64,000 nucleotides of DNA from DDH964 sp963806685 (GCA_963806685.1 CAWDZB010000005.1:62001-126000), one strand, 5' to 3'; counted from the stretch's first letter, positions 53,794 to 62,097 are shown. Made by a program: numbers and translations. Notes: generated by a model not told the origin, from the sequence alone.

Positions 53794-55144
53794 TCAGTCT
53801 CCGGTGACCGCCACGATCGCCTCCCAGGCGATGTCGAGCAGGTCCGCCAGCTCGTCCTCGGCGATGGTCAGCGGCGGCATGAAGTAGACGACGTTGCCCA
53901 AGGGGCGCAGCAGCGCCCCGCGGGCCAGGGCCTCGCGGTAGACCGCCAGGCCGCGGCGCTCCTGCCAGGGATAGGGGGTCTTGCTGGCCCGGTCCTGCAC
54001 CAGTTCGACGGCGGCGACCATGCCGCAGCGGCGGAACTCGCCGACCTGCGGCAGGGCAGTGAAGCGTTTCTCGGCGGCAGCGAACTGGGCCATGCGCGGC
54101 TCCAGCCGCTCGAGGATCCGCTCCTCCTCGAAGATGTTCAACACCTCCACGGCGACCGCACAGGCCAAGAGGGTTGCCCGAGTAGGAGTGGGAGTGGAGG
54201 AAGGCCTTCATGGTCGCGTAGTCGTCGTAGAAGGCAGAATAGATCTCCTCCGTGGCCAGGGTCACGGCCAGCGGCAGGTAGCCGCCGGTGATCCCCTTCG
54301 AGAGGCACATCAAATCGGGGCTCACCCCGGCATGCTCGTTGGCGAAGAGCCGCCCGGTGCGGCCAAAGCCGACGGCGATCTCGTCGGCGATGTAATGGAC
54401 GTCGCAGCGGCTGCACAGTTCGCGCAGCTTGCGCAGGTAGACGGGCGGATAGACGCGCATGCCGGCCGCGCCCTGGATCAACGGCTCGACGATCACCCCG
54501 GCGATCTGCTCGTGTTCGGCGAGCAGCAGCCGCTCCAGGTGCTCGAAGCACTCGCCTCTACAGCTGTCGCGCTGCTTGCCGTAGGGGCAGCGGAAGCAGT
54601 CCGGCCCCTGGACCTGGAAGCCGTCGAGGAGGATCGGCCGGTAGATGGAGCGGTAGAGGTCGCAGCCGCTCACCGACAGGGCGCCGATGGTTTCGCCATG
54701 GTAGGCGTCGGTCAGGGAGACGAAGCGGGTCTTCTGGCGCACGCCGACCTGCTGCCAGTACTGGAAACTCATCTTCAGCGCCACCTCCACCGCCGAGGAG
54801 CCGTTGTCGGCGAAGAAGACCCGGGTCAGTCCCGGCGGCGCCAGCGCGCAGAGGCGGGCCGCCAGTTCCACGGCGGGCTGGTGGGTGAAGCCGGCGAAGA
54901 TGTGGTGGGCAACCTTGCCGGCTTGCTCGGAAAGGGCGCGGTTGAGGCGCGGGTGGTTGTGGCCGAAGAGGTTGACCCACCAGGAGGAGACGCCGTCGAG
55001 GATGCGGTTGCCGTCGTAGTCGATCAGGTAGCACCCCTCACCGCGGGCGATGGGCAGCGGCGGCAGGGTCTCGTGGTCCTTCTGCTGGGTGCAGGGGTGC
55101 CAGACATGGGCGGCGTCGAGTTTCAGCAGTTCTTCTTTGGTCAT
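53794..55144 (-). CDS. bioA: Adenosylmethionine-8-amino-7-oxononanoate aminotransferase, one frameshift
   Basis: BioA makes 7,8-diaminopelargonate using SAM and PLP. The N-terminal frame (from ATG 55144) has VWHPCTQQKDHETLPPLPIA, ILDGVSSWWVNLFGHNHP, DNGSSAVEVALKM and the PLP lysine in CLSKGITGGYLPLA. It breaks after HSHSYSGNPL. The rest, ACAVAVEVLNIFEEERILE to the C-terminus at 53794, is in the next frame. Removing one T in CCTCTTGGCC (near 54167-54172) restores the gene at about 450 residues. Either a base-calling error or a real lesion. It lies downstream of bioB-bioD, 258 nt after bioD. Confidence 0.9.
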
Positions 55145-55167
55145 GGGCTTAATAGTCCAAGGCGGTT

Positions 55168-55326
55168 CACCACGAAGGGCACGAAGGGCACGAAGAAAAG
55201 CAAAACCAGTAATTTAGCCTCATGATTTACTTCATGATTTAAGGTCTGGATTTCAATCATGAGGAAATTATGAGGCCGAAAAAAGATTTCGGGTTTGGCC
55301 TTAACCTTCGTGTCCTTCGTGATCTT
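55168..55326. repeat. 159-bp imperfect palindrome with CACGAAGGG repeats
   Basis: The left arm has three tandem CACGAAG-type units (55171-55195) and GCCTCATGATTTACTTCATGA (in parts, 55217-55238). The right arm carries the mirror image, TCATGAGGAAATTATGAGGC (55257-55276), then CTTCGTGTCCTTCGTGAT (55307-55323). The whole unit between bioD and bioA can fold into a long hairpin. CACGAAGG-type repeats are common intergenic elements in this bacterial group. No coding content. Confidence 0.72.
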
Positions 55327-55402
55327 CTCGGCGAGGAAGTTTTTGTTTATAGATTAGATGTTTGTCTCTATTTCCAGAGAAACAACTTCATCCCGGAATT
55401 GC

Positions 55403-56131
55403 TCAGGACACCCCCAGCGCCGACAGCAGCCAGGGAAGGGTGGGGAGGCGCTCCAGCTCGTCGGCCAGGGCCAGCACCTTCTCCCGCTCATCGCCGGCGA
55501 CCCGCGGCAGCACGCCGAGCAGGTCCGCCGAGGCCAGCGAGGCGAGGGTGTGCGGCGCACTCTCCTCGGCGAGGTCGGGCCGTTCGGGGAGGCCGTTGAC
55601 CAGGAATCCGGCCAGCGGCAGGCCCATGGTCCGCGCGGTGAACAGCGTCAGCAGGGTGTGGTTGATGGTTCCCAGCCCGGAGCGGCAGACGGTGAGCAGC
55701 GGCAGGCCGCTGTCGCGCACCAGGTCGGCCACCAGGTAGCCGCCGGCGAGCGGCACCATCAGCCCTCCGCAGCCCTCGACGATCAGGAACTGGTGTTCAC
55801 GGCCAAGGCGGGTGATCGGCTCCACCAGGCTCTCCGGGGCGATGCGCGTCCCCTCCTGCTCGGCGGCGACCGCCGGGGCCAGCGGCAGGCGCAGCCGCAG
55901 CGGCGCGAGGAGCGCGTCATCCTGTTCGCTCTGGGCACCGAAGCGCAGCAGCTCGGCGTCGGGGCCGGGGTGGGAAGGGTCCTCGACGCCGCTCTCCACC
56001 GGCTTGCAGACCGCGACGTCGATCCCGCGGCGGCGCAGGAAGCGGGCGAGGGCGGCGGCGACCAGGGTCTTGCCGACGCCGGTGTCGGTGCCGGTGACGA
56101 ACAGGCCGCGGATGATGGGATCAGCAGTCAC
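55403..56131 (-). CDS. bioD: Dethiobiotin synthetase
   Basis: BioD closes the ureido ring of dethiobiotin with ATP and CO2. The 242-residue protein has the P-loop GLFVTGTDTGVGKTLVAAAL, VCKPVESGVED, and EGCGGLMVPLAGGYLVADL. It overlaps bioB by 11 nt on the minus strand, so translation is coupled. Length and motifs are normal. Confidence 0.95.
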   Translation of the reverse strand: MTADPIIRGLFVTGTDTGVGKTLVAAALARFLRRRGIDVAVCKPVESGVEDPSHPGPDAELLRFGAQSEQDDALLAPLRLRLPLAPAVAAEQEGTRIAPESLVEPITRLGREHQFLIVEGCGGLMVPLAGGYLVADLVRDSGLPLLTVCRSGLGTINHTLLTLFTARTMGLPLAGFLVNGLPERPDLAEESAPHTLASLASADLLGVLPRVAGDEREKVLALADELERLPTLPWLLSALGVS

Positions 56132-57113
56132 AGAGGGTCACCTCCGCGTCGCGCAGCATCTGCAGGTCGGTCTCCCGGTCCCGCCCCCTGGTGGTCAGGT
56201 AGTTGCCGACCATGGTGCCGCTCGCCCCGGCCATGAAGATCCAGGATTGGAATTCGCGCAGGTTCGGCTCGCGGCCCCCGCAGACGCTGATCCGCCGGTC
56301 AGGGAGGAAGTAGCGGAACAGGGCGATGATCCGCAGGCAGTCCATCGGCGTGAGGTGGGCCGCGCCTTCGAGACGGGTCCCCGGCACCGGGTTGAGGAAG
56401 TTGAGGGGGACCGAGTCCACCGCCAGCTCGCGCAGGGTCATGGCGAGCTCGACCCGCTGGGCAGGGGATTCACCGAGGCCGAAGATGCCGCCGCAGCAGA
56501 CTTTCATTCCGGCGCCCTTGGCGACGCGCACGGTGGCGACGTCCTCCTCGTAGTCGTGGGTGGAGCAGATCTCCGGAAAGAAGGAGCGGGCGGTTTCCAG
56601 GTTGTGGTGGTAGGTGACGCAGCCGGCCGTCGCCAGCTCCCGCGCGGTCGCCTCGTCGAGGATGCCCAGCGATGCCGAGGGGTCGATGCCGCCGAGAGCG
56701 CGGATTTCCCGCAGCGCCTCGAGGATGGTCGCGAACTCGGCGCCGGGGGTGACGCGGGTGCCGCTGGTGACGATGCCGTAGCAATGCGATCCTTCGTCGA
56801 GGGCCTGGCGGGCCCCGGCGATTATCTCCGCCACCGGCTTCAGGGGGTAGACCGGGGCGGCGGTGCGGGCATGGGCCGACTGGGCGCAGAAGGCGCAGTT
56901 CTCGGCGCAGCGCCCCGACTTGGCGTTGATGATCGAGCAGAGCTCGGCGCGGTCGCCGAAGTGCTCCTCGCGAAGGGCATGGGCGCCGGCGAAGAGGCGC
57001 GTCAACTCAGCCCCGCGGGCGCCGAGGATGGCCAGCCCCTCGGCCTCGCTCGGCGCTTCACCGGCCCGGACTCGGGCGGTCAACTGGTCGATTTCCTGGA
57101 AAGAAAGGCTCAC
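56121..57113 (-). CDS. bioB: Biotin synthase
   Basis: This radical-SAM enzyme inserts sulfur into dethiobiotin. The radical-SAM cluster motif CAENCAFCAQ is present, followed by IVTSGTRVTPGAEFA and the second-cluster Cys residues in CYHHNLETA- and CCGGIFGLGE-type blocks. I start at the GTG at 57113, preceded by ACGGGAG, giving 330 residues, the usual length. The longer TTG at 57200 lies inside the BirA operator and adds a non-conserved tail. A consensus promoter and a BirA box lie 34-88 nt upstream. Confidence 0.95.
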   Translation of the reverse strand: MSLSFQEIDQLTARVRAGEAPSEAEGLAILGARGAELTRLFAGAHALREEHFGDRAELCSIINAKSGRCAENCAFCAQSAHARTAAPVYPLKPVAEIIAGARQALDEGSHCYGIVTSGTRVTPGAEFATILEALREIRALGGIDPSASLGILDEATARELATAGCVTYHHNLETARSFFPEICSTHDYEEDVATVRVAKGAGMKVCCGGIFGLGESPAQRVELAMTLRELAVDSVPLNFLNPVPGTRLEGAAHLTPMDCLRIIALFRYFLPDRRISVCGGREPNLREFQSWIFMAGASGTMVGNYLTTRGRDRETDLQMLRDAEVTLCDC

Positions 57114-57146
57114 AGTGGGTACTCCCGTGGCAAAAGGTTGGTTCGG

Positions 57147-57175
57147 ATTATCGGGGAGGGGGAGGGATTTGTCAA
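57147..57175 (-). promoter_or_regulatory. bio operon promoter (consensus sigma-70)
   Basis: Read on the minus strand: -35 TTGACA (57175-57170), a 17-bp spacer, and -10 GATAAT (57152-57147). The -35 hexamer lies within the right half of the BirA operator. Expected start near 57140, giving a leader of about 27 nt to the bioB GTG. Confidence 0.8.
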
Positions 57176-57200
57176 CCGGCAACCGGTCGTGGGTTGACAA
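57169..57200. promoter_or_regulatory. BirA operator (BirA box) of the bio operon
   Basis: TTGTCAACC (57169-57177), a 14-bp spacer, and GGTTGACAA (57192-57200) match the bacterial BirA-box pattern TTGTAAACC-N14/15-GGTTTACAA, with one change per half that keeps perfect symmetry. It overlaps the -35 box of the bio promoter. Biotinyl-AMP-bound BirA would repress bioB-bioD. No birA gene is in the window. Confidence 0.85.
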
Positions 57201-57209
57201 TCGATTACA

Positions 57210-57848
57210 TGATTAGGTCGGATTCTCAGCTGAGGAGGTTTCCCCTTTGAAAATGGGGCGCTAAAGAGGACTTAAAATCGGCGGGTCTCGTCCCGCCGGA
57301 CGAGTTACTTTTCTGATTCGGCTTAGAAAAGTAACCAAAAGAGCCCGGGCTGCCGCCGGCATGGGGACGCGGCGGGCGGAGCATCCGAGTTGCCCTTGGT
57401 GAGGTAGGAACGGCGCGTCTTCGTTTGCTCCATCTGCACAAGGTGGTGGTCGTTCCGGCATGCTCAATGCGGAGCGAACTCCGGCGCTGCCAGGTTTTTT
57501 CAGCTTTTAAAACACCCGAGCCTCTGACCACGCAGAATGGAGTTGCCGAGCAGTACGGAGCAGACAATCTCTGATCGGAGACGCGATTGTCACCACGGAG
57601 CGCTGACAGTCTTGGGTGGTGCAACGGTTGTTCAAAGCTCTGCAAACTCGCGAACGGATGCCCCCCGCAGGGGAAGGCGATTTTTGCTTGCTTTTTGTTG
57701 CCGCCTGGACAAAAAGTAAGGCGCCTGGCGGGGCGCGTCCCGCCGATTCGGGTTGGTCGCCCAGGCAGGAAAAGTTTACTGCGAGGAGAAGTCATTCCCC
57801 CTTCCGTAAGGGAGGACATTGGAACCAGCCGAAAATCCGACCTAATCA
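57210..57848. mobile_element. 639-bp composite inverted-repeat element between bioB and cupin regulators
   Basis: A 15-bp perfect terminal repeat, TGATTAGGTCGGATT (57210-57224) and its complement (57834-57848), bounds the unit. Inside, about 65-bp arms (57276-57340 and 57682-57748) match as inverted copies: AATCGGCGGG, CCCGCC, TTACTTTT and a CAAAA end recur. Each arm also holds a small hairpin, such as TTACTTTTCT with AGAAAAGTAA (57305-57334). No frame inside looks like a transposase; the several 60-110-codon frames share no recognisable content. It resembles a non-autonomous mobile or structured interspersed element. No target duplication is seen. Confidence 0.62.
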
Positions 57849-57899
57849 GGAACAATTATGAGGAATTACCATTTAGTGGCTATTGGTTCTCATATCGTA

Positions 57900-57928
57900 T
57901 TGACAGCGTTCGGTGAGGATGTTAAAAC
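57900..57928 (+). promoter_or_regulatory. Candidate promoter of the cupin-regulator operon
   Basis: TTGACA (57900-57905), a 17-bp spacer and TAAAAC (57923-57928) stand 31 bp before the first XRE-cupin ATG. The -35 is perfect and the -10 is fair. It lies just outside the composite inverted-repeat element. Confidence 0.55.
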
Positions 57929-57958
57929 AACATCTCATTTTAATCGATGTGAGGGGTT

Positions 57959-58525
57959 ATGGTTAAAAAACTGATCGGCCGCAAGCTCAAGGCCACCCGC
58001 CTGAAAAACGACATGACGATCCAGGAACTGGCCGAGAGGTCGCGGGTCTCGTCCAACATGATTTCCCGGATCGAACGGGGTCTGACCATCCCCTCGGTGG
58101 AGATCCTGATGAAGCTCGCCGGAGCCTTCGGCATGAGCATCAACTACTTCGTCGAGGAGGCCTCCCACGGCAGCACCGTGGTCCGTACCCGCAAGGGGGA
58201 GGGGCAGCCGATCTTCTTCTTCGAGGACAAACACCAGATCACCAGCCTCACCCAGGGAATCCGCGATCCGAGCTTCGCCGTCTTCTACGACACCCTGGAG
58301 CAGGACTGCAGCAGCGGCGAAGGGGGCATGGTGCACACCGGGGAGGAGTTCGCCCTGGTGCTCAGCGGGCGGCTGGAATTCTTCATCGAGGAGGAGAGCT
58401 ACCTCCTCGGCGAGGGGGATTCGCTGACCTTCAAGGCCTCCCTGCCGCACCGCTGGCGCAACCGCCACGACGGCCAGACCCTGGTGATGTGGGTCGTCTC
58501 TCCGGCCCCCAACCTCGCCCAGTAA
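57959..58525 (+). CDS. XRE-cupin transcriptional regulator (copy 1)
   Basis: This 188-residue protein has an N-terminal Cro/CI-type helix-turn-helix (about 5-70: TIQELAERSRVSSNMISRIE, RGLTIPSVEILMKLAGAF) and a C-terminal cupin barrel (about 110-185: MVHTGEEFALVLSGRLEFFI, LLGEGDSLTFKASLPHRWRN). Such XRE-cupin proteins often sense small metabolites such as polyamines or amino-acid derivatives. It is a tandem paralog of the next gene, 25 nt downstream. The target is unknown. Confidence 0.92.
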   Translation: MVKKLIGRKLKATRLKNDMTIQELAERSRVSSNMISRIERGLTIPSVEILMKLAGAFGMSINYFVEEASHGSTVVRTRKGEGQPIFFFEDKHQITSLTQGIRDPSFAVFYDTLEQDCSSGEGGMVHTGEEFALVLSGRLEFFIEEESYLLGEGDSLTFKASLPHRWRNRHDGQTLVMWVVSPAPNLAQ

Positions 58526-58550
58526 CCCCATCGCCCCTGGAGAGAACGGG

Positions 58551-59117
58551 ATGAAGATCAAGAAGATCGTCGGCAAGAAGCTGAAGACCATCCGTCTCAA
58601 GAACGATTTGACCATCCAGGCGCTGGCGGAACGCTCGCGGGTCTCCTCGAACATGATCTCCCGCATCGAGCGCGGGCTGACCATCCCCTCGGTGGAGATC
58701 CTGATGAAGCTCGCCGGGGTCTTCGACAAGAGCATCAACTATTTCGTCGAAGAGGTCGTCACCACGCACGAAATCGTCCATACCGTGCCCGGCAAGCGGG
58801 ACAAGACGGTCTATGACGACGAGTACAACATGCAGACCGAGTCCTTCACCTCGGGGCTGCGCGACCCCCAGTTCACCTCCTTCTTCTGCACGGTGAAAAA
58901 GGGGGGGACCAGCGGCGAAGAGAACATGTACCATCCCGGGGATGAGCTGATTGTCGTCCTCGACGGCAAGCTCCAGGTGACCATCGCCGGCGAAACCCAC
59001 ATCCTCGGTTCCGGGGAGAGCCTCTCTTTCAAGTCGCATTTGCCGCACCGATGGGATAATATCGGCGACGACGACGCCAAGGTGATCTGGACCCTGTCGC
59101 CCTTCACCACCATCTGA
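58551..59117 (+). CDS. XRE-cupin transcriptional regulator (copy 2)
   Basis: Also exactly 188 residues, with the same architecture. Its recognition-helix block (RSRVSSNMISRIERGLTIPS) is identical to copy 1, while the linker and cupin differ clearly (MYHPGDELIVVLDGKLQVTI, ILGSGESLSFKSHLPHRWDN). This implies duplication, shared DNA targets and divergent ligands. GGAGAGAACGGG precedes the ATG. It is 23 nt ahead of the TPR-like gene. Confidence 0.92.
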   Translation: MKIKKIVGKKLKTIRLKNDLTIQALAERSRVSSNMISRIERGLTIPSVEILMKLAGVFDKSINYFVEEVVTTHEIVHTVPGKRDKTVYDDEYNMQTESFTSGLRDPQFTSFFCTVKKGGTSGEENMYHPGDELIVVLDGKLQVTIAGETHILGSGESLSFKSHLPHRWDNIGDDDAKVIWTLSPFTTI

Positions 59118-59140
59118 CTCTCCCATTCTCACGGTAGACC

Positions 59141-60436
59141 ATGGCCCTCTTCAAGAAGTTCTTTGCGCCCGCCGATCCCCTCTCCTCCCTGCGCAAGTCG
59201 TTCTCCCGCGGCCAGTGGGCGGACGTCATCGCCCTCGGCAAAGGCATCGATCCCGGCTCCCTCGCCGAGGAGGCCGGCGCCGAGTTGGCCGACCTGCTCC
59301 GGCAGGCCGGCGACCGCCTGGCCGCGCTGAACCTGTCCGAGGCCGAGGCCTTCCTGCGCTGCGGGGACGAGCTGCGCGCCCGGGAGCACCTGGTGCTCGC
59401 CGAATCGCTGACCGAGGATGCCGCCCTGCGCGAGCGGGTCCGCGAGCTGCGCGCCAGCCAGGCACCTCCTCCCCGGACGGCCCCGGAGCCGGCGCCGGCC
59501 CCGGCCGCAGCCGAGCCCGCCCACGGCTGCGGCGGCAGCTGCGGGCCCCAGGGCTGTGGCCCGCAGCTCGAGGAAGAACCGGCCCCGACCGCGGATGCGG
59601 ATCTCGATCTCGATACCCGCCTGGAGCTCTGCCTCGGCGGCTATCCCGAGGGTGCCGTGGATCGCTACCTGGCCCTCGGCGTGGCGCTGAAGCAGGCGGT
59701 GGTCCTTGCCCACGGCGGCGAGCGGGACGCGGCCCTGGAAGCCTTCGCCGTGGTTCCGGAAGCGGAGCGGGGGGAAGATTTCCACTACGAACGCGGCGTG
59801 CTCCTCGCCCACAGCGGCGAGGTCGAAGGCGCCGCCGGCGATCTGCAGCGCTGTCTGCAGCTCGCTCCCCGCCATCCCCTGGCCGGGGAGGTGCTCTTCA
59901 ACCTGCTGCTCGGCGCCGGGCGCTTCGAGGAGGCCGGCGTCCTGCTCGAGGAACTCGCTGCAGGCGGCCAGGATGTGGGCTTCTGCCTCGCCCGCCGGGC
60001 GATCCTCGCCGCGGTGCTGGGCGACTTCGAGCGGTCTCTGGCCGATGCCGAGGCGGCTTTCGAAGCCGGCAACCGCGAGGGGGAGCTGCTGCTCCTCTTC
60101 GGCCAGCTGCTGGAGCGGAACGGCCGTCTCGACCAGGCGGAAAAGGTCTACGCCATGACCGGCGGCGGTGCCGGCTGCGGCGGCGGCGGGATGCCCGTCG
60201 CCCTCGCCGAATTCTTGCTGCGCCAGAAGCGCCAGCTCGGCCGGGTGGTGGAGAGCTTCAAGGGACTCTGGAACCAGGAGCCGACCAATCCGCTGTGGAT
60301 GCTGCGCACCGGCCAGGCCTACCTGGCGATGGGCTCCACCGAGCAGGGGCGGAAACTGGTCCGCGCCGTGCTGGAGCGGCCGGATGCCCCCGAGGAACTG
60401 CGCGAGGAGGCCCGCCAGGGCCTCGACGCCGATTGA
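59141..60436 (+). CDS. TPR-like repeat protein with a Cys/Gly cluster
   Basis: This 431-residue soluble protein has helical repeat character through most of its length (for example DRYLALGVALKQAVVLAHGG, FHYERGVLLAHSGEVEGAAG and GELLLLFGQLLERNGRLDQA), consistent with degenerate TPRs. A Pro/Ala linker (about 107-127) leads to HGCGGSCGPQGCGPQ, a Cys/Gly cluster near residues 128-142 that could bind metal. No signal peptide or membrane segment is evident. It follows the second XRE-cupin gene by 23 nt, suggesting an operon. Function unknown. Confidence 0.75.
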   Translation: MALFKKFFAPADPLSSLRKSFSRGQWADVIALGKGIDPGSLAEEAGAELADLLRQAGDRLAALNLSEAEAFLRCGDELRAREHLVLAESLTEDAALRERVRELRASQAPPPRTAPEPAPAPAAAEPAHGCGGSCGPQGCGPQLEEEPAPTADADLDLDTRLELCLGGYPEGAVDRYLALGVALKQAVVLAHGGERDAALEAFAVVPEAERGEDFHYERGVLLAHSGEVEGAAGDLQRCLQLAPRHPLAGEVLFNLLLGAGRFEEAGVLLEELAAGGQDVGFCLARRAILAAVLGDFERSLADAEAAFEAGNREGELLLLFGQLLERNGRLDQAEKVYAMTGGGAGCGGGGMPVALAEFLLRQKRQLGRVVESFKGLWNQEPTNPLWMLRTGQAYLAMGSTEQGRKLVRAVLERPDAPEELREEARQGLDAD

Positions 60437-60471
60437 CAACCCTGATCAGGATGATTACCGGGATCCGGCTA

Positions 60472-60499
60472 TTGACAGCCTTTTGCTGCTCGTTATAGT
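60472..60499 (+). promoter_or_regulatory. Promoter for the HU gene
   Basis: TTGACA (60472-60477), a 16-bp spacer and TATAGT (60494-60499) are near-consensus, about 72 bp upstream of the HU ATG. This separates the HU gene transcriptionally from the TPR-like gene. Confidence 0.75.
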
Positions 60500-60570
60500 T
60501 GACCTGTCCGGAAGGATTTCCGGTTGCCGCCGCGCGAAGGGCGGGGAATCATTCACATCAGGGAGGCGCT

Positions 60571-60846
60571 ATGAACAAGTCGGAACTTGTCGATGCCCTG
60601 GCAAGCGAAAAGAACCTGACCTACAAAAAAGCCGAAGAGATCGTCAATATCATCTTCGATTCGATGGCCTCCACCCTTGCCGACGGCGGACGGATCGAGA
60701 TTCGCGGTTTCGGCAGCTTCGTGGTCAAGGACTATAAAGCCTACATGGGGCGCAACCCGAAGACCGGCGAGGTCATCAAGGTCAACCCCAAGAAACTTCC
60801 CTTCTTCAAGGTCGGCAAGGAACTGCGGGAGAAGGTCAATACCTGA
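60571..60846 (+). CDS. HU-family DNA-binding protein
   Basis: The ATG at 60571 follows GGGAGGCGCT and gives 91 residues: MNKSELVDALASEKNLTYKK, RIEIRGFGSFVVKDYKAYMG and RNPKTGEVIKVNPKKLPFFK, the HU/IHF fold with its beta arm. The PKTGE-IKV-PKK-PFFK pattern is HU- or IHF-beta-like, so I do not choose between hup and ihfB. The frame reaching back to 60499 lacks family content. A near-consensus promoter lies upstream. Confidence 0.93.
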   Translation: MNKSELVDALASEKNLTYKKAEEIVNIIFDSMASTLADGGRIEIRGFGSFVVKDYKAYMGRNPKTGEVIKVNPKKLPFFKVGKELREKVNT

Positions 60847-60892
60847 CCGGTTCCCCGGCGCCTCCCCTCATTCGCCACTGCAGCCCCTCCAT

Positions 60893-60929
60893 GCCCGGGA
60901 CGGATCGGCCGCCATCCCGGGCCCTCGTT
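60893..60929 (+). terminator. Candidate terminator after the HU gene
   Basis: GCCCGGGA (60893-60900) pairs with TCCCGGGC (60915-60922) around a 14-nt loop, followed by CCTCGTTTGT. The T tract is poor, so this is a moderate candidate. The rest of the 60847-61161 gap holds no gene I can support, and no clear promoter for the Met-rich gene. Confidence 0.45.
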
Positions 60930-61161
60930 TGTCCGCCCCCCCTCAGTTAACCTGTCGCACTGCCGTTGTTTTTAATCAGAATGATGTTATAAGAAAGTTC
61001 TGGCCGCTCGCCGGGCGCCTTTTCGGCCCGCGGAACCGGGCCGCAGGAGCACGGCCGATGCGGCGAAAGGGGGTGAAGCCGCCATCGAGGGATGGTTTCA
61101 GGCAAGGCAAGAGGGACAGACGTTCGCTGCGTTCCATCAACCAGGAAGAGGAGGATTCATC

Positions 61162-61602
61162 ATGAAAACGCTGTCGGCATCGGTAATGGTAGTGGTCGTC
61201 GCCTTGGGGCTGTTCTTCTGCTTCGGGTCGGGCATCGCCCAGGCCATGGACGAGATGAAGGACAAGGGGTCGATGATGATGGACAAAGACCATATGATGG
61301 ACGACCAGAGCAAGATGATGATGGACAAGGGCCAGATGATGGTCGATAAGGGGATGATGATGAAAGAGGGGATGATGGATAAGGATCAGATGATGATGCA
61401 GGGCGATGACATGATGAAAGAGGGGGAAATGATGATGATGAATGACATGATGAAGGACGATGGAGAAATGCTGATGAAAGATGGCAAGATGATGAAAGAA
61501 GGGGCCATGGACAAAGATATGATGATGAAGGAAGGGGAGATGATGATCAAGAGCGGGGAGATGATGAAGGAGAAGGGCAAGAAAATGATGGAAGGCATGT
61601 AA
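61162..61602 (+). CDS. Exported methionine-rich repeat protein (31% Met)
   Basis: This 146-residue protein has a signal peptide (MKTLSASVMVVVVALGLFFC, cleavage near AQA). The mature part is almost entirely Met, Lys, Asp, Glu and Gly in short units such as MMMDK, MMKEGE and DKDQMMM. I count 45 Met in 146 residues. Such clusters bind Cu(I)/Ag(I) in known periplasmic proteins, or could act as oxidant sinks. AAGAGGAGG precedes the ATG. It is monocistronic, with its own terminator. No named family recognised. Confidence 0.85.
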   Translation: MKTLSASVMVVVVALGLFFCFGSGIAQAMDEMKDKGSMMMDKDHMMDDQSKMMMDKGQMMVDKGMMMKEGMMDKDQMMMQGDDMMKEGEMMMMNDMMKDDGEMLMKDGKMMKEGAMDKDMMMKEGEMMIKSGEMMKEKGKKMMEGM

Positions 61603-61681
61603 TCCCGCCCTCCCTTCCCACCCCAGCTTTTTTGAAGGCGTTTAAAAGGAGACCTGCCTGCCAGGCCTCCCGCTCTGCCGA

Positions 61682-61709
61682 GGGCCCGGAATCGTTCCGG
61701 GCCCGTTTT
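61682..61709 (+). terminator. Terminator after the Met-rich gene
   Basis: GGGCCCGGAA and TTCCGGGCCC form a 10-bp perfect stem with a 3-nt loop, followed by GTTTT. It ends the Met-rich transcript before the converging cupin gene. Confidence 0.85.
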
Positions 61710-61746
61710 ATTGCCTGACGCCCGCCAGCTTTACCACTGGGGATGC

Positions 61747-62097
61747 TCAGGCAACCTTGGTCTTGAACATGGTCAGCAGCATCTTGAAGCGCTGTACGGC
61801 CCGCACCTTGTGGGAAATCCCACCGGGCATCAGCACGATCTCCCCGGCCTTCACCTGGCAGGGCTTGCCGCCAACGGTGATCTCCGCCACTCCGTCCAGC
61901 ACCTGGATGAAGGCGTTGTACGGCACGGTGTGCTCGGAGAGCGCCTGCCCCGTGTCGAAGCTGAAGACGGTGAGGGTGCCGCTTTCATCCTGCAGCAGGG
62001 TGCGGCTGACGACCGAGCCCTCCTGGTAGGCGGTCATTTCGGCCAGGTTTTTCGGATCGGCGCCGGTGACGGTCAGCTTGGTGGTTGTTTCGGCCAT
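61747..62097 (-). CDS. Single-domain cupin protein
   Basis: The 116-residue protein is one cupin_2 barrel: TGQALSEHTVPYNAFIQVLD (first motif, one His and Gln in the metal-site positions), GKPCQVKAGEIVLMPGGISH and a final K-rich strand. GGAGGAACC precedes the ATG on the minus strand. The substrate is unknown; a small-molecule or quercetinase-like role is possible. It stands alone between convergent and divergent genes. Confidence 0.87.
   Translation of the reverse strand: MAETTTKLTVTGADPKNLAEMTAYQEGSVVSRTLLQDESGTLTVFSFDTGQALSEHTVPYNAFIQVLDGVAEITVGGKPCQVKAGEIVLMPGGISHKVRAVQRFKMLLTMFKTKVA

Noticed and set aside
57537..57861. Short frames inside the 639-bp element
   Set aside because: Overlapping frames in both strands without ribosome sites or family content; the structure is explained by inverted repeats.
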